Shown here: positions 8,377-17,729 of the stretch, piece after piece
Layout of the letters: each line of letters begins with the position of its first letter
How positions within the stretch are numbered: the stretch's first letter is position 1
From: Promicromonospora sukumoe
Lineage (GTDB): Bacteria > Actinomycetota > Actinomycetes > Actinomycetales > Cellulomonadaceae
NCBI RefSeq assembly: GCF_014137995.1
Contig: NZ_JACGWV010000002.1
Span: 682,001-746,000, forward strand
Direction of reading: 5' to 3'
DNA: 64,000 bases
The notes under the pieces: generated by a model
Told to the model about the DNA's origin: nothing
What the model saw: only the letters and a program-made list of their open reading frames with translations
The model's database searches: none
Made by a program: the position numbers and the translations under genes

Positions 8377-9126
8377 TCAGCTCAGGGGCTGGCGGTCCGC
8401 CCAGTCGGCGAGGCTCGTGCGCGGGCCCGTGAAGAACGGGATCTCGTCGCGCACGTGCCGGCGGGCCTCGGTGGCACGCAGGTCGCGCATCAGGTCGACG
8501 ATGCGGTGCAGCTCGTCGGCCTCGAACGCGAGGATCCACTCGTAGTCGCCGAGCGCGAACGCCGAGACGGTGTTGGCCCGGACGTCCTTGTAGGGCGCCG
8601 CCGCCATGCCGTGGTCGCGCAGCATGGTGCGGCGCTCCGCCTCGGGCAGCAGGTACCAGTCGTAGGACCGCACGAACGGGTAGACCGACAGGTAGTCGCG
8701 CGGCGTCTCGCCGGCGAGGAACGCCGGCACGTGGCCGCGGTTGAACTCGGCGGGGCGGTGCAGCGCGGCGACCGACCACACGGGCTCCAGCGAGCGACCG
8801 AGCTCGGACGCGCGCAGCCGCTGGTAGGCGCCCTGCACGGCCTCGATCGACGGGCCGTGGGTCCACAGCATGAGGTCGGCGTCGGAGCGCAGGCCGCCCA
8901 CGTCGTACCAGCCACGGACCACGAGGTCGCCCTCGGTGGCAGCCGGGTCGGCACCTCCGCCGACGGCGGACTCGGCCTCGGCCACGACCGCCTTGCGCTC
9001 GTCACCGTCCGCCGGGAGCGTCTCCGTCACGGAGAAGACCGAGAACATCGTGTAGCGGATGCCCTCGTTGATCGCCGCGGTGTCGATCTCGTGCCCGGAG
9101 TCCCCGTGCACGTGCGTGTCGTTCAT
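8377..9126 (-). CDS. hemQ: Coproheme decarboxylase HemQ
   Basis: Converts coproheme to heme b by two peroxide-dependent decarboxylations, the last step of the coproporphyrin pathway used by Gram-positive bacteria. 249 residues of the chlorite-dismutase fold. The catalytic tyrosine is visible in [15 protein letters not shown] (Tyr149) and the proximal heme ligand in LRDHGMAA (His172). ATG 9126 follows GAGAGG. It lies 52 bp downstream of hemH on the same strand, so the last two steps of heme synthesis are co-transcribed. Confidence 0.95.
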   Translation of the reverse strand: MNDTHVHGDSGHEIDTAAINEGIRYTMFSVFSVTETLPADGDERKAVVAEAESAVGGGADPAATEGDLVVRGWYDVGGLRSDADLMLWTHGPSIEAVQGAYQRLRASELGRSLEPVWSVAALHRPAEFNRGHVPAFLAGETPRDYLSVYPFVRSYDWYLLPEAERRTMLRDHGMAAAPYKDVRANTVSAFALGDYEWILAFEADELHRIVDLMRDLRATEARRHVRDEIPFFTGPRTSLADWADRQPLS

Positions 9127-9178
9127 GTCTGCCTCTCTGTCGTGGCGCGGGGTCGGGGCCGCCGTCGGGCCGCGGACC

Positions 9179-10333
9179 TCAGGAGCTCAGGTCCGTGCTG
9201 CACAGCGCCGGGATGCCGCTCGGCTCACCGTCGCGTCGCAGGCAGCAGCCCGGGGCGCAGACGGAGCGGAGCGCCGGGAGCGACCCCACGGTCGCCTCGG
9301 TGACCTGCTCGTCGCGGGCCAGGGCCGCCCGCTCCAGGAGCAGGTCGACGAGCCCGCGGACGAACGGCTCCCGGGTGCCGACAGTACCGGCTCGCACCGC
9401 CGTGATGCCGAGGTCCTTGGCCGTGGCCAGCGCCTCGGTGTCGAGGTCGTAGGCGACCTCCATGTGGTCGGAGATGAAGCCGATGGGCGACAGGACGACG
9501 TCGCGCACGCCCTCGCCGGCGAGGACCTCCAGGTGGTCGTTCACGTCCGGCTCCAGCCACGGCTGGCTGGGCGGGCCGGAGCGCGAGCAGTAGGCCAGGT
9601 CCCACGCCACCTCGTGCCCGAGCCGCTCGGCGACGCGCGTCGCGACCACCTCGGCCAGGTCCAGGTGCTGCTCGGAGTACGTGGCGTGCGAGATACGCGA
9701 CGCCGCCTCCATGGTGTCCGGGATCGAGTGCGTCACGAACACGAGCTTCGCGGCCGCCCCCGACCCGCCGTTCGCCTCGAGCTCGGCGTACGCCTCGACG
9801 ACGGCGTCCACGTTGGCCTCGGCGAAGCCCGGGTGGTTGAAGTAGGAGCGCACCTTGTCGAACTGCACGCCCGTCGACCCGTCGGCCCCGAGCTGTCCAC
9901 GCTTGTCCAGCGTGATCGCGAGGTCCTCGCGGTACTGGCGGCAGCCGGAGTACGAGGAGTAGGCGCTGGTCACGAGCGCGACGGTGCGCTTGGCCCCCAG
10001 CTCCTCCAGCTCGTCGACGGCGTCGGTCGTGTACGGGGCCCAGTTGCGGTTACCCCACACGACCGGCAGGTCGAGGCCGCGGTCGGCGAGCTCGGCCTCG
10101 AGCGCCGCCTTCAGCGCGAGGTTCTGCTCGTTGATGGGGCTCTTGCCGCCGAACCCGTAGTAGTGCTCGCCCACCTCCTCGAGCCGCTCGTCCGGGATGC
10201 CCTTGCCCGCGGTGACGTTCCGCAGGAACGGCACCACGTCCTCGGGCTTGTTCGGGCCGCCGAAGGAGTAGAGCAGGAGGGCGTCGTACGGCGCGGCGTC
10301 CTGTGCCGCAGGCCGGGGGGAATTCGCGGGCAT
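9179..10333 (-). CDS. hemH: Coproporphyrin ferrochelatase with [2Fe-2S] cysteines
   Basis: Inserts Fe(II) into coproporphyrin III. 384 residues. [20 protein letters not shown] near the start and [12 protein letters not shown] (metal-binding histidine) are ferrochelatase motifs. Cysteine 131 (YSGCRQY) and the C-terminal CAPGCC plus a later cysteine (359, 363/364, 378) match the [2Fe-2S] cluster pattern known in actinobacterial ferrochelatases. ATG 10333 is chosen over GTG 10339 because GGAAGGA is seven bases upstream of it but too close to the GTG. It is first in an operon with hemQ. Confidence 0.95.
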   Translation of the reverse strand: MPANSPRPAAQDAAPYDALLLYSFGGPNKPEDVVPFLRNVTAGKGIPDERLEEVGEHYYGFGGKSPINEQNLALKAALEAELADRGLDLPVVWGNRNWAPYTTDAVDELEELGAKRTVALVTSAYSSYSGCRQYREDLAITLDKRGQLGADGSTGVQFDKVRSYFNHPGFAEANVDAVVEAYAELEANGGSGAAAKLVFVTHSIPDTMEAASRISHATYSEQHLDLAEVVATRVAERLGHEVAWDLAYCSRSGPPSQPWLEPDVNDHLEVLAGEGVRDVVLSPIGFISDHMEVAYDLDTEALATAKDLGITAVRAGTVGTREPFVRGLVDLLLERAALARDEQVTEATVGSLPALRSVCAPGCCLRRDGEPSGIPALCSTDLSS

Positions 10334-10426
10334 GCGCACATCCTTCCACCGTCCGACGGGCGGGACCGACCGGAGAGGGGCGAAGGGGACGTGACATCGA
10401 ACCGACGCCCTGTCAGAACCTCTCCG

Positions 10427-10470
10427 GTGTCAGACGTACAGGTCCCGGGAGGGACCTGTACGTCTGACAC
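10427..10470. terminator. Family A palindrome downstream of a LysR gene
   Basis: Perfect 20-bp arms (10427-10446 and 10451-10470) around GGGA, ending two bases before the LysR stop and upstream of hemH on the same strand. An extra TGTCAGAACC at 10411 precedes it, as in the copy at 63126. Confidence 0.78.
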
Positions 10471-10471
10471 G

Positions 10472-11350
10472 TCAGGGGCGGGCGTGCGTGTTGCCCTCCC
10501 TAAGGCGCTCGCGCAGGCCCGGCAGCGCGTCCAGCAGGATCTGCGGCGCCGGGCTGCGGGTCACCATCGAGAGCGTCACGCGCCCGCGGGCCGGCGCGGG
10601 CACGGTGCGGTCGCCGGGCGCGGCGTACCAGCGCGCCACCATGTCCGGCACGACGACGGCGCAGCGCCGCTCCCGTGCCGTCCGGACGGCGGCCTCCGCC
10701 GTGGCGCCGGGACGGGCCTGCGCGCCGAGCTCCGTGAGCCGCCGGTGCAGGGCGTCGGCGCTGAGGTCGAGCGGGCAGTAGACGACGGTCTGCCCCGCGT
10801 AGGGGCGCCGACCGGTACCCGGCGGCGGGGCGCCGTCGGGCAGGAGCACGACCAGGTCGTGCCGTCCCACCTCGGTGACCACGAGACCGCGCGGGATGGG
10901 GACCTGCCGGGCGATGCCCGTGAACGCGGCGTCGAGCGCGCCGCGCTCGACCCGCTCCAGCAGCCTGGGGCCGTGGTCCACCTCCGGCTGCACCACGACG
11001 TCGTCGAGCAGCACGTCGAGCGCCGCGAACAGCGTGCCCGCGATACTCGGGAAGGCTCCGACGGAGACGGTGCGCGACTGCGCCGCCGACAGCGTGCGCT
11101 CGACGATCGACCCCAGGTGATCCAGGACGTGCGCGGCCTGGTCGCAGAACTCGCGGCCGGCCGCCGTCGGGCGCGCGCCCGTGGTGTCGCGGTCGAAGAG
11201 GCTGGTGCCCACGCGCCGCTCCAGGGCGGCCAGCCGCTGGCTCGCCGAGGGCTGGCTGACCAGCAGCTCGCGGGCGGCGGCGCCCAGCGAGCCGTGCCGC
11301 GCCACGGCGTCGACGAGCCGAAGATCCTCGACCGTGGGGTATGAGCTCAT
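10472..11350 (-). CDS. LysR family transcriptional regulator
   Basis: 292 residues with an N-terminal winged helix-turn-helix (about 5-63; LVDAVARHGSLGAAARELLV, SQPSASQRLAALERRVG) and a type 2 periplasmic-fold effector domain. Starts at ATG 11350. It is divergent from the MFS transporter gene at 11423 with about 70 bp between, so the transporter is the likely target. The effector is unknown. Confidence 0.9.
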   Translation of the reverse strand: MSSYPTVEDLRLVDAVARHGSLGAAARELLVSQPSASQRLAALERRVGTSLFDRDTTGARPTAAGREFCDQAAHVLDHLGSIVERTLSAAQSRTVSVGAFPSIAGTLFAALDVLLDDVVVQPEVDHGPRLLERVERGALDAAFTGIARQVPIPRGLVVTEVGRHDLVVLLPDGAPPPGTGRRPYAGQTVVYCPLDLSADALHRRLTELGAQARPGATAEAAVRTARERRCAVVVPDMVARWYAAPGDRTVPAPARGRVTLSMVTRSPAPQILLDALPGLRERLREGNTHARP

Positions 11351-11422
11351 AGGTCCAGCCTATGTTCGGTCCTGCCCGGTGGCTGTCTACCGGGTGTCCG
11401 GCGACGCCCGCAGGATGGCGGG

Positions 11423-12721
11423 GTGCGCCACCCTCACCTCGTCACGCTGACCGCCACCACGTTCGTCACGTGGACCGGCCAGCGCATCACCGCCGTCGCG
11501 CTGCCGCTGGTCGCGCTCGACCAGACCGGCGACGCCTGGACCACCGGCCTGGTCGGCGGGTTCGCCGGGCTGCCGCTGCTCACCTCCGGGTGGTGGGGAC
11601 GACGGCTCCGCAGGCACCTGGTGTCGGGCCGCGCGCTGGCCGCCGTGCTCGCGGTCCAGGTGCTCGGGCTGATGCTGGTGCCCGTCGCCGCGGCGACCGT
11701 GGGCGTCGGCGCGGTGGTGCTGTGCGCGACCGGCCTGGTCACGGGCGCGACGTCGGCCCTGCTCTCCCCCGCGCAGCGCGCGCTGACCGCGGACCTCGCC
11801 GAGCTGCCCGGCAACGGGCCCGACGTCGGCGCCAAGGCGCTGGCCTGGCAGGACCTGGCGCACCGCGTCTCCATGATCTTCGCGCCCGCGCTGGGCGCGT
11901 GGCTGCTGGTCAGCTGGGGTGCGGAGCCGCTGCTGTGGTGGGAGGCGGCCGCCGTCGCGCTGGCCGCGGTGGCGATGCTGACCGTGCCGGCGGTCTCGGC
12001 CGCCTCGACCGCAGCGCGGGTCGAGCTTGTCGAGACCGAGCCGGGTCTCGACAAGCTCGACCGGCGGGAACCGGCTGATCCGCGGGACGAGGAGGCGCCG
12101 TCGCTGCGGTCAGTGCTGCGGGGCGAGCCGGAGCTGGCCGTCGGCCTCGCGCTCGCCGGGGTCGGCGGCGTCACGTGGTTCGCGTTCGCGCTGGGGCTGG
12201 CCCTGCTCGGCGTCGAGCTCGACCGCCCGGGCGAGCTGATCGCCGCGGGCATGGCGGGGTACGGCGCCGCGACCGTCGGCGTCTCGTTCGTCGTGCCCCT
12301 GGTGGTGCACCGCGTGCCGCGCATCCCGGCGATCATCACGTCGTGGGTGGTGTTCGGGCTCGCGTACCTCGCGCTGCCGATGGCCGCGCCCGACCTGCTC
12401 GCCGTCGGCGTGGTGTCGGCCGTGGGCGGTCTGGCCATGCCGTTCGGCATCGCGGCGCTCAATGCGCTGATCGTGGAGCGCACCACGGGCGCGGGCCGCC
12501 GCACGGCGTTCACCGCGGAGACGGTGCTGCACGCGGGCGGCGCCTCGCTGGGTCTGCTGGTCGGCGGCGGGCTGATCGGCGCGTTCGGGGCGGGGCCGGT
12601 GCTGGTGGTCACCGGCGGGTTCCAGGTGCTCGCGTGCGCCGCTGCGGTCCTGTGGTTGCGGGCACGCCGCCGCTCCGCCCGTGTCAGACGCACAGGTCAC
12701 CCGAGGGACCTGTACGTCTGA
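11423..12721 (+). CDS. MFS transporter, carrying a repeat-encoded loop and tail
   Basis: 432 residues with about twelve hydrophobic segments in two halves, typical of MFS drug or metabolite exporters. The central loop (residues about 199-214, RVELVETEPGLDKLDR) is encoded by an in-frame dispersed inverted repeat. The last residues (RRTGHPRDLYV) and the stop codon are encoded by a family A palindrome at 12678-12727. The GTG start at 11423 follows AGGATGG. The divergent LysR gene is its probable regulator. Substrate unknown. Confidence 0.85.
   Translation: MRHPHLVTLTATTFVTWTGQRITAVALPLVALDQTGDAWTTGLVGGFAGLPLLTSGWWGRRLRRHLVSGRALAAVLAVQVLGLMLVPVAAATVGVGAVVLCATGLVTGATSALLSPAQRALTADLAELPGNGPDVGAKALAWQDLAHRVSMIFAPALGAWLLVSWGAEPLLWWEAAAVALAAVAMLTVPAVSAASTAARVELVETEPGLDKLDRREPADPRDEEAPSLRSVLRGEPELAVGLALAGVGGVTWFAFALGLALLGVELDRPGELIAAGMAGYGAATVGVSFVVPLVVHRVPRIPAIITSWVVFGLAYLALPMAAPDLLAVGVVSAVGGLAMPFGIAALNALIVERTTGAGRRTAFTAETVLHAGGASLGLLVGGGLIGAFGAGPVLVVTGGFQVLACAAAVLWLRARRRSARVRRTGHPRDLYV
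12019..12062. repeat. Perfect dispersed inverted repeat inside MFS gene
   Basis: Perfect 19-bp arms, GGTCGAGCTTGTCGAGACC (12019-12037) and its complement (12044-12062), loop GAGCCG. In frame in the transporter gene, in the hydrophilic stretch between the two halves. Same element as 175-214. Confidence 0.85.
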
Positions 12722-12727
12722 CACGGG
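12678..12727. terminator. Family A palindrome overlapping the MFS stop codon
   Basis: 21-bp arms with one mismatch (12678-12698, 12707-12727), between the convergent MFS and glycerate kinase genes. The TGA of the MFS gene (12719-12721) lies in the right arm. Confidence 0.78.
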
Positions 12728-12733
12728 TGGGGG

Positions 12734-13885
12734 TCAGCCGCGGCTCGCGAGCACCAGGCTCGTCACCGCCGCCGACAGGTCGCGGAGGCGGGGGGCCGTG
12801 CGGGAGATCAGGTCGTCCAGCCCGACCGGGCCGGGCGCGATCGAGAACGCCGCGGCGATGCCGGCCGCCCGGGCCTGCGCCTCCGGGAGCAGCACCTGGC
12901 CGGCCAGCACCACGACGGGCGGCCGGGTGGGTGACGCCGCGGCGAGGCGCGCGACGCCGTCGGCCACCTTGCCGTTGACCGACTGCGAGTCGAAGGACCC
13001 CTCCCCCGTGAACACCAGGTCGGCGTCGGCGAGCGCGGCCGGCAGGCCGACGGCCTCGGCGACCAGCACGGCGCCGGGCGTGGTCTCGGCGCCGAGCACC
13101 GCGACGAGTCCGGCGGGCACGCCGCCCGCGGCCCCGGCGCCGGGCAGTTCGGCGACGGAGGCGCCGGTCTCCCGCAGCAGCACGTCGGCCCAGTGCGCGA
13201 GCGCGCCGTCGAGAAACTCCGCCTCGCCCTCGCGGGCGCCCTTCTGCGGGCCGAACACCTGCGCCGCGCCGAGCTCGCCGACCAGCGGGTTGGTGACGTC
13301 GACGGCGAGCCGCCAGCGCACGTCGCGGGCTCGCGGGTGCAGCCCGGACAGGTCGAGGGACGCGACGGACGCGAGCCCCTCGCCGCCGTCGGGCACCTGC
13401 TCGCCGTCGGCCGCGAGGAGGCGTACGCCCAGGCCGGTGAGGATGCCGGCGCCGCCGTCCGTGGAGGCGGAGCCGCCCAGGCAGACGAGGATCTCGGCGA
13501 CGCCCGCGTCGAGCGCGGCGCGCGCCAGGTCGCCGGTGCCGCGGGTGCCGGCGTGCAGCGGCTGGAGGGGCACGTCGGAGACGCCGGGCAGGCCGCTGGC
13601 CTCGGCGAGCTCGACGACGGCGGTGCGCCCGTCGGGCGAGAGCGCCCACCGGGCCGACGTCGGCCGCCCGATCGCGTCGACCGTGTCGACGACCTCGGGT
13701 GTGCCTCCCCAGACGGCGAGCAGCGCGTCGAGGGTGCCCTCGCCGCCGTCGGCCATGGGCAGGCGCGTGACGACGGCGCCGGGCGCGGCGTCCTGGACTC
13801 CCTCGGCGATCGCGGACGCGACCTCGGACGCGGACAGGCTGCCCTTGAACGAGTCCGGGCAGACGACGATGTGCAGCGGCTCCAC
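12734..13885 (-). CDS. Glycerate kinase (GarK/GlxK family)
   Basis: Phosphorylates D-glycerate. 383 residues with the family opening VVCPDSFKGSLSASEVASAI, the MADGGEGTLDALL loop, GLGGSASTDGGAG-type glycine loop (LGGSASTDGGAGILTGLG) and VFTGEGSFDSQSVNGK near residue 290-300. The GTG at 13885 places the first strand directly at the N-terminus as in the family. It follows the alanine dehydrogenase gene by 26 bp on the same strand, so the two may be co-transcribed. Confidence 0.93.
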   Translation of the reverse strand: MEPLHIVVCPDSFKGSLSASEVASAIAEGVQDAAPGAVVTRLPMADGGEGTLDALLAVWGGTPEVVDTVDAIGRPTSARWALSPDGRTAVVELAEASGLPGVSDVPLQPLHAGTRGTGDLARAALDAGVAEILVCLGGSASTDGGAGILTGLGVRLLAADGEQVPDGGEGLASVASLDLSGLHPRARDVRWRLAVDVTNPLVGELGAAQVFGPQKGAREGEAEFLDGALAHWADVLLRETGASVAELPGAGAAGGVPAGLVAVLGAETTPGAVLVAEAVGLPAALADADLVFTGEGSFDSQSVNGKVADGVARLAAASPTRPPVVVLAGQVLLPEAQARAAGIAAAFSIAPGPVGLDDLISRTAPRLRDLSAAVTSLVLASRG

Positions 13886-13911
13886 GCGCCGATCGTAGGC
13901 CGTCGCGGGGC

Positions 13912-15030
13912 TCAGGCCGCCAGGATCTCGGCCACCGGGACCGCCTCGGCGCCGAAGGCCTCGGCCACCCCGGCGTTGGTGAGGTGCCCGGCGCGGGTGC
14001 TCAGGCCGCGGGCCAGGGCGTCGTCGGCGCGCAGCGCGTCGCGCCAGCCCTTGTCGGCGAGGGCGACGACGTACGGCAGCGTCGCGTTGGTCAGCGCGCG
14101 GGTGGACGTCGCGGGCACCGCGCCGGGCATGTTCGCGACGCAGTAGTAGAGGGTGTCGTGCACGGCGAAGGTCGGGGCGTCGTGCGTGGTCGGGCGCGAG
14201 TGCTCGAAGCAGCCGCCCTGGTCGATGGCGATGTCGACGAGCACGGCGCCGGACTTCATGGTCTTGACCATGGCGTCGGTGACGAGCTTGGGCGCGGCGG
14301 CGCCGGGGATCAGCACGGACCCGATGACCAGGTCGGCGGACGCGACCTGCTCGGCGACCTCGTACGTCGTCGACACGCGGGTGCCCACGGCCCCGCCGAA
14401 CCGCGCCTCGATGCGGCGCAGGGCGGCCAGGGAGACGTCGAGGACGGTGACGTCGGCGCCCATGCCGAGCGCGTTCGCCGCCGCGTGCTCCCCGGCGACG
14501 CCGCCACCGATCACCACGACCCGGGCCCGGGGCGTGCCGGGCACCCCGCCCATGAGCACGCCCGTCCCGCCCTGCGGCCGCATGAGGTGGTACGCGCCGA
14601 CCTGCGCGGACAGGCGTCCGGCGACCTCGCTCATGGGGCTCAGCAGCGGGAGGGACCGGTCGGCGAGCTGGACGGTCTCGTAGGCGATGGCCGTGGTGCC
14701 GGCGGCGAGCAGCGCGTCGGTGCAGGGCTTCGACGCCGCGAGGTGGAGGTAGGTGAACAGGGTCAGGTCCGGCCGCATCAGGCCGTACTCGGGCTCGATC
14801 GGCTCCTTGACCTTGACCAGCAGGTCGGCCGAGCCCCAGACCTCCTCGGCCGTGCCGACGGTGCGCGCGCCGGCGATCCGGTAGGCCTCGTCGTCGAAGC
14901 CCGAACCCGTCCCGGCGCCGGCCTGCACCAGCACGTCGTGGCCGCGGCGGACCAGCTCGTGGGCACCGGCGGGCGTGAGCGCGACCCGGTACTCGTTGTT
15001 CTTGGTCTCCGTCGGAACGCCGATGTTCAT
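13912..15030 (-). CDS. ald: Alanine dehydrogenase
   Basis: NAD-dependent interconversion of L-alanine and pyruvate plus ammonia. 372 residues, starting MNIGVPTETKNNEYRVALTP as in all Ald proteins. Substrate residues lie in LLVKVKEPIEPEY (lysine) and FTYLHLAA (histidine), the NAD fold in VVVIGGGVAGEHAAANAL, and the catalytic aspartate region in LVDIAIDQGGCFE. The full family length is present. No clear ribosome site precedes ATG 15030. A LysR regulator is divergent upstream. Confidence 0.96.
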   Translation of the reverse strand: MNIGVPTETKNNEYRVALTPAGAHELVRRGHDVLVQAGAGTGSGFDDEAYRIAGARTVGTAEEVWGSADLLVKVKEPIEPEYGLMRPDLTLFTYLHLAASKPCTDALLAAGTTAIAYETVQLADRSLPLLSPMSEVAGRLSAQVGAYHLMRPQGGTGVLMGGVPGTPRARVVVIGGGVAGEHAAANALGMGADVTVLDVSLAALRRIEARFGGAVGTRVSTTYEVAEQVASADLVIGSVLIPGAAAPKLVTDAMVKTMKSGAVLVDIAIDQGGCFEHSRPTTHDAPTFAVHDTLYYCVANMPGAVPATSTRALTNATLPYVVALADKGWRDALRADDALARGLSTRAGHLTNAGVAEAFGAEAVPVAEILAA

Positions 15031-15117
15031 GGGGCGACGGTAAGCACCTCGCCGTGTGCGGGTCCAGACCACGTTTCTGAATAGAATGTTCGGCGTTCCT
15101 GCACAAGGATGTCCTCC
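15031..15117. promoter_or_regulatory. Divergent ald / LysR control region
   Basis: This AT-richer spacer contains the inverted repeat TTCT-GAAT-AGAA (15075-15086) next to GTTC, a plausible LysR-type site. Only the repeat is seen; binding is inferred. Confidence 0.4.
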
Positions 15118-16017
15118 ATGCTCAACCCGTGGCGCCTCCGCCTGCTGCACCAGCTGCACCTGCTCGGCACGGTGCGCGCCGTCGCCGACGCCACCCACCT
15201 GAGCCCGTCCAGCGTGTCGCAGCAGCTCTCGACGCTGGAGACCGAGGCGAAGACGCAGCTCTTCGAGCGCGTCGGACGACGCATCCGGCTCACCCCCGCC
15301 GGCGTCACGCTCGCGGGCCACGCCGCCCAGATCCTCGACCGCATCGCCGCCGCCGAGGCCGACATCGCGGACCTGCACTCGGAGCCCACCGGGGTGGTGC
15401 GGCTGTCGGCGTTCACGAGCGCGTTCCACGGCATCGTGGTGCCCGCGGTCGCGGCCCTCGCCGAGGAGCACCCCCGGATCTCCGTGCAGCTCACCGAGGC
15501 GGAACCCCAGGTCAGCCGGGGTGCGCTCCAGCGCGGCGAGGTGGACGTCGCCGTCTGCGCGGACTTCCCGGACGCGCCCGTGCCGCCCGACGCCGACCTC
15601 ACGCGCCTGCCGCTGACGGGCGACCGCGTGGTGCTCGTGACGGCGCGGGACACGGCCACGGCCGAGCGCTCCGGACGCGTCGACCTGACCACCCTCGCGG
15701 ACGAGCCGTGGGCGTTCGAGCACCCCGGCGCGCACCTGGCCGACCTGGCCGAACGCCTCTGCCGGCGGGCCGGCTTCACGCCACGGGCGGTGGCCCGGTT
15801 CGAGAGCCACGGCACGCTGCTGAGCCACGTCGAGGCGGGCCTGTCGATCACGCTGCTGCCGCTGCTCGCCGTGCACGACCGCTACGCCGTGCGCACGCTG
15901 GACCTCGTCGACCCGCCCCGGCGAGACATCCACCTCCTGGCGCGCCGCACGACCATGGACCGGGCCGCGGTGCGCATCGTCGTCGAGGCGCTGCGCGGTC
16001 AGGCGCGAGCCGCCTGA
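15118..16017 (+). CDS. LysR family regulator, probably of ald
   Basis: 299 residues: an N-terminal helix-turn-helix (LRLLHQLHLLGTVRAVADAT, LSPSSVSQQLSTLETEAKTQ) and an effector-binding domain. ATG 15118 is preferred over ATG 15109 because AAGGA lies eight bases before it. It is divergent from ald across an 87-bp spacer. In mycobacteria ald is controlled by the Lrp-type AldR, so a LysR-type protein in this position would be a different arrangement. Confidence 0.88.
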   Translation: MLNPWRLRLLHQLHLLGTVRAVADATHLSPSSVSQQLSTLETEAKTQLFERVGRRIRLTPAGVTLAGHAAQILDRIAAAEADIADLHSEPTGVVRLSAFTSAFHGIVVPAVAALAEEHPRISVQLTEAEPQVSRGALQRGEVDVAVCADFPDAPVPPDADLTRLPLTGDRVVLVTARDTATAERSGRVDLTTLADEPWAFEHPGAHLADLAERLCRRAGFTPRAVARFESHGTLLSHVEAGLSITLLPLLAVHDRYAVRTLDLVDPPRRDIHLLARRTTMDRAAVRIVVEALRGQARAA

Positions 16018-16031
16018 CCAGGGCCGCGGCA

Positions 16032-16050
16032 GCCGGCGCCCCACGCCGGC
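16032..16050. terminator. Short GC hairpin between convergent LysR and MarR genes
   Basis: Arms GCCGGCG/CGCCGGC with a five-base loop, no T-run. It is the only structure in the 48-bp convergent gap. Confidence 0.4.
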
Positions 16051-16065
16051 CCGCCGCGCCCCGCG

Positions 16066-16533
16066 TCAGAAGTCGTCGATGTCCGCCTGCGCCCCGCGCA
16101 GCGCGTCGGCGAGCTGCCGCAGCTGGTCCAGGTCCTCCGCGTCCAGCGCGGGACCCACGTAGTGGGCGATGGACCGCACGTGCCGCCGGCCCAGCTCCTT
16201 CTGCGTCTCCGAGCCCTCCGGCGTGAGGCTGACCAGGACGCCCCGGCCGTCGTCGGGCGAGGGGTGGCGGCGCACCAGGCCGCGCTTCTCGAGTCGCTCC
16301 ACCATGCGCGACAGCGAGGACTGCGCCATCAGGATGTTCTCGTTGAGCTCCCGCAGCCGGAGCGTCTCGCCCTGCGCGAGGGCGAGCGTGAACAGCACGT
16401 CGTACTCGCGCATGCTCAGGTCGCCCCAGATGTCGTCCGCCAGGAGCCGGCGCATCACCGTCACCTGAGCGCGAAACAACGACTCCCACGCCTCGGCCGC
16501 CTCCCGCGCCGAGGGCACCCGTCGCTCGGTCAT
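16066..16533 (-). CDS. MarR family transcriptional regulator
   Basis: 155 residues of winged-helix fold: LSMREYDVLFTLALAQGETL, recognition region NILMAQSSLSRMVERLEKRG, and wing RRHPSPDDGRGVLVSLTPEG. ATG 16533 is preferred to GTG 16545 because AAGGTGG stands before it. A perfect palindrome (16569-16586) lies 36 bp upstream, so autoregulation is likely. No partner gene is adjacent on the same strand. Confidence 0.9.
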   Translation of the reverse strand: MTERRVPSAREAAEAWESLFRAQVTVMRRLLADDIWGDLSMREYDVLFTLALAQGETLRLRELNENILMAQSSLSRMVERLEKRGLVRRHPSPDDGRGVLVSLTPEGSETQKELGRRHVRSIAHYVGPALDAEDLDQLRQLADALRGAQADIDDF

Positions 16534-16568
16534 CAGCGTGCCCACCTTGTCATCTTCGGCACGCTACC

Positions 16569-16586
16569 TGACTGAACTTTCAGTCA
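16569..16586. promoter_or_regulatory. MarR operator candidate
   Basis: Perfect 8-bp arms TGACTGAA-CT-TTCAGTCA just upstream of the marR start. Size and position fit a MarR dimer site. Confidence 0.65.
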
Positions 16587-16670
16587 CCTACCTGGGCAGG
16601 TGGTGGCGAATTTCACCATGCGAATTTCCGGGTTCGGCCCGGTTCCGGGCCACTGCGGAGGCCGCTCCCG

Positions 16671-17432
16671 TCACCGCCCGAGGCGGCGTTCCCGGAGGGA
16701 GAAATCGCGCAGCGCGCGCAGGAAGTCGACACGCCGGAAGGCGGGCCAGTAGGCCTCGCAGAAGTAGAACTCGGTGTGCTGGCTCTGCCACATCAGGAAC
16801 CCGCTGATGCGCTGCTCGCCCGAGGTCCGGATGACCAGCTCCGGGTCCGGCTGGCCCTTGGTGTACAGGTGCTCCGTGATGTGCTCGACGTCGATCGACT
16901 CGGCAAGGTCGGCGAGCGTGGCCCCGTCCTTCGCGCGCTCGGTGAGGTAGGAGCGGACGGCGTCGGCGATCTCCGTGCGGCCGCCGTACCCGATCGCGAC
17001 GTTGACCTGCAGGCCCTTCACACCGGCGGTCCGGTCGGCCGCGGCGCGCAGCGCGCTGGCGAGGCGCGCGGGCAGCAGGTCGAGCCGCCCGATGACGCGC
17101 AGGCGCCAGCGCCCCGACTCGGCGAGGTCGGAGACGGCGTCCTCGATGATGTCCAGGAGGTTGCTGAGCTCATCGGCCGACCGGCTCAGGTTGTCCGTCG
17201 ACAGCATCCACAGGGTGACGACCTCGATGCCCAGCGACTCGGCCCAGCCGAGGAACTCGGTGATCTTGTCGGCGCCGCGGCGATGCCCCGTGGCCGCCGT
17301 CTCGCCGAACGAGCGCGCCCAGCGGCGATTGCCGTCAAGCATCACGCCGATGTGCCGGGGCAGCGTCGCTCCGTGCAGGGCGAACGCCAGGCGTCGCTCG
17401 TAGAGGCGGTACAACGGGCTGGGCAGGCGCAC
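16671..17432 (-). CDS. uppS: Z-isoprenyl diphosphate synthase (UppS family)
   Basis: cis-Prenyltransferase, 253 residues. HIGVMLDGNRRWARSFGETA carries the catalytic aspartate; SLGIEVVTLWMLSTDNLSR and the C-terminal DPELVIRTSGEQRISGFLMWQ are diagnostic. Such enzymes make short (E,Z-farnesyl) or long lipid carriers for the cell wall; chain length cannot be read from motifs alone. GTG 17432 has GAGG five bases upstream. It is divergent from a hemolysin III gene, the same pairing seen in Mycobacterium tuberculosis (Rv1086/Rv1085c), where the product is the C15 synthase. Confidence 0.93.
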   Translation of the reverse strand: MRLPSPLYRLYERRLAFALHGATLPRHIGVMLDGNRRWARSFGETAATGHRRGADKITEFLGWAESLGIEVVTLWMLSTDNLSRSADELSNLLDIIEDAVSDLAESGRWRLRVIGRLDLLPARLASALRAAADRTAGVKGLQVNVAIGYGGRTEIADAVRSYLTERAKDGATLADLAESIDVEHITEHLYTKGQPDPELVIRTSGEQRISGFLMWQSQHTEFYFCEAYWPAFRRVDFLRALRDFSLRERRLGR

Positions 17433-17729
17433 GGATACCTCAGGAGATCGGGGTCGCCGGACCCGCGGCGCGCGGTCCGGACGGCAGCTGTGACGCAGGG
17501 CTCTCCGCCCGGCAGGACGTGGACAAAGGTACCCCTCGAACGCGCACGTTCCCGCCGCCCCGGGCCCCTGGACAGCACTGCGCGGGCGACTCCCGCCAAC
17601 CCGGCGCAGGATCTTCACAAGGCCCTTGTCAGGCCGGTGACCACCTAACCTACGCTAGAGTAAGTTACGCGACCGTAGGTAGTGTCCCGGCACCAGGCAG
17701 GCACCGGTCGGCGACGGTGAGGAGTCCAC

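Noticed and set aside
17626..17660. Possible promoter TTGTCA/TACGCT for the hemolysin III gene
   Set aside because: Spacing of 19 bases and weak -10; left as promoter-like only.
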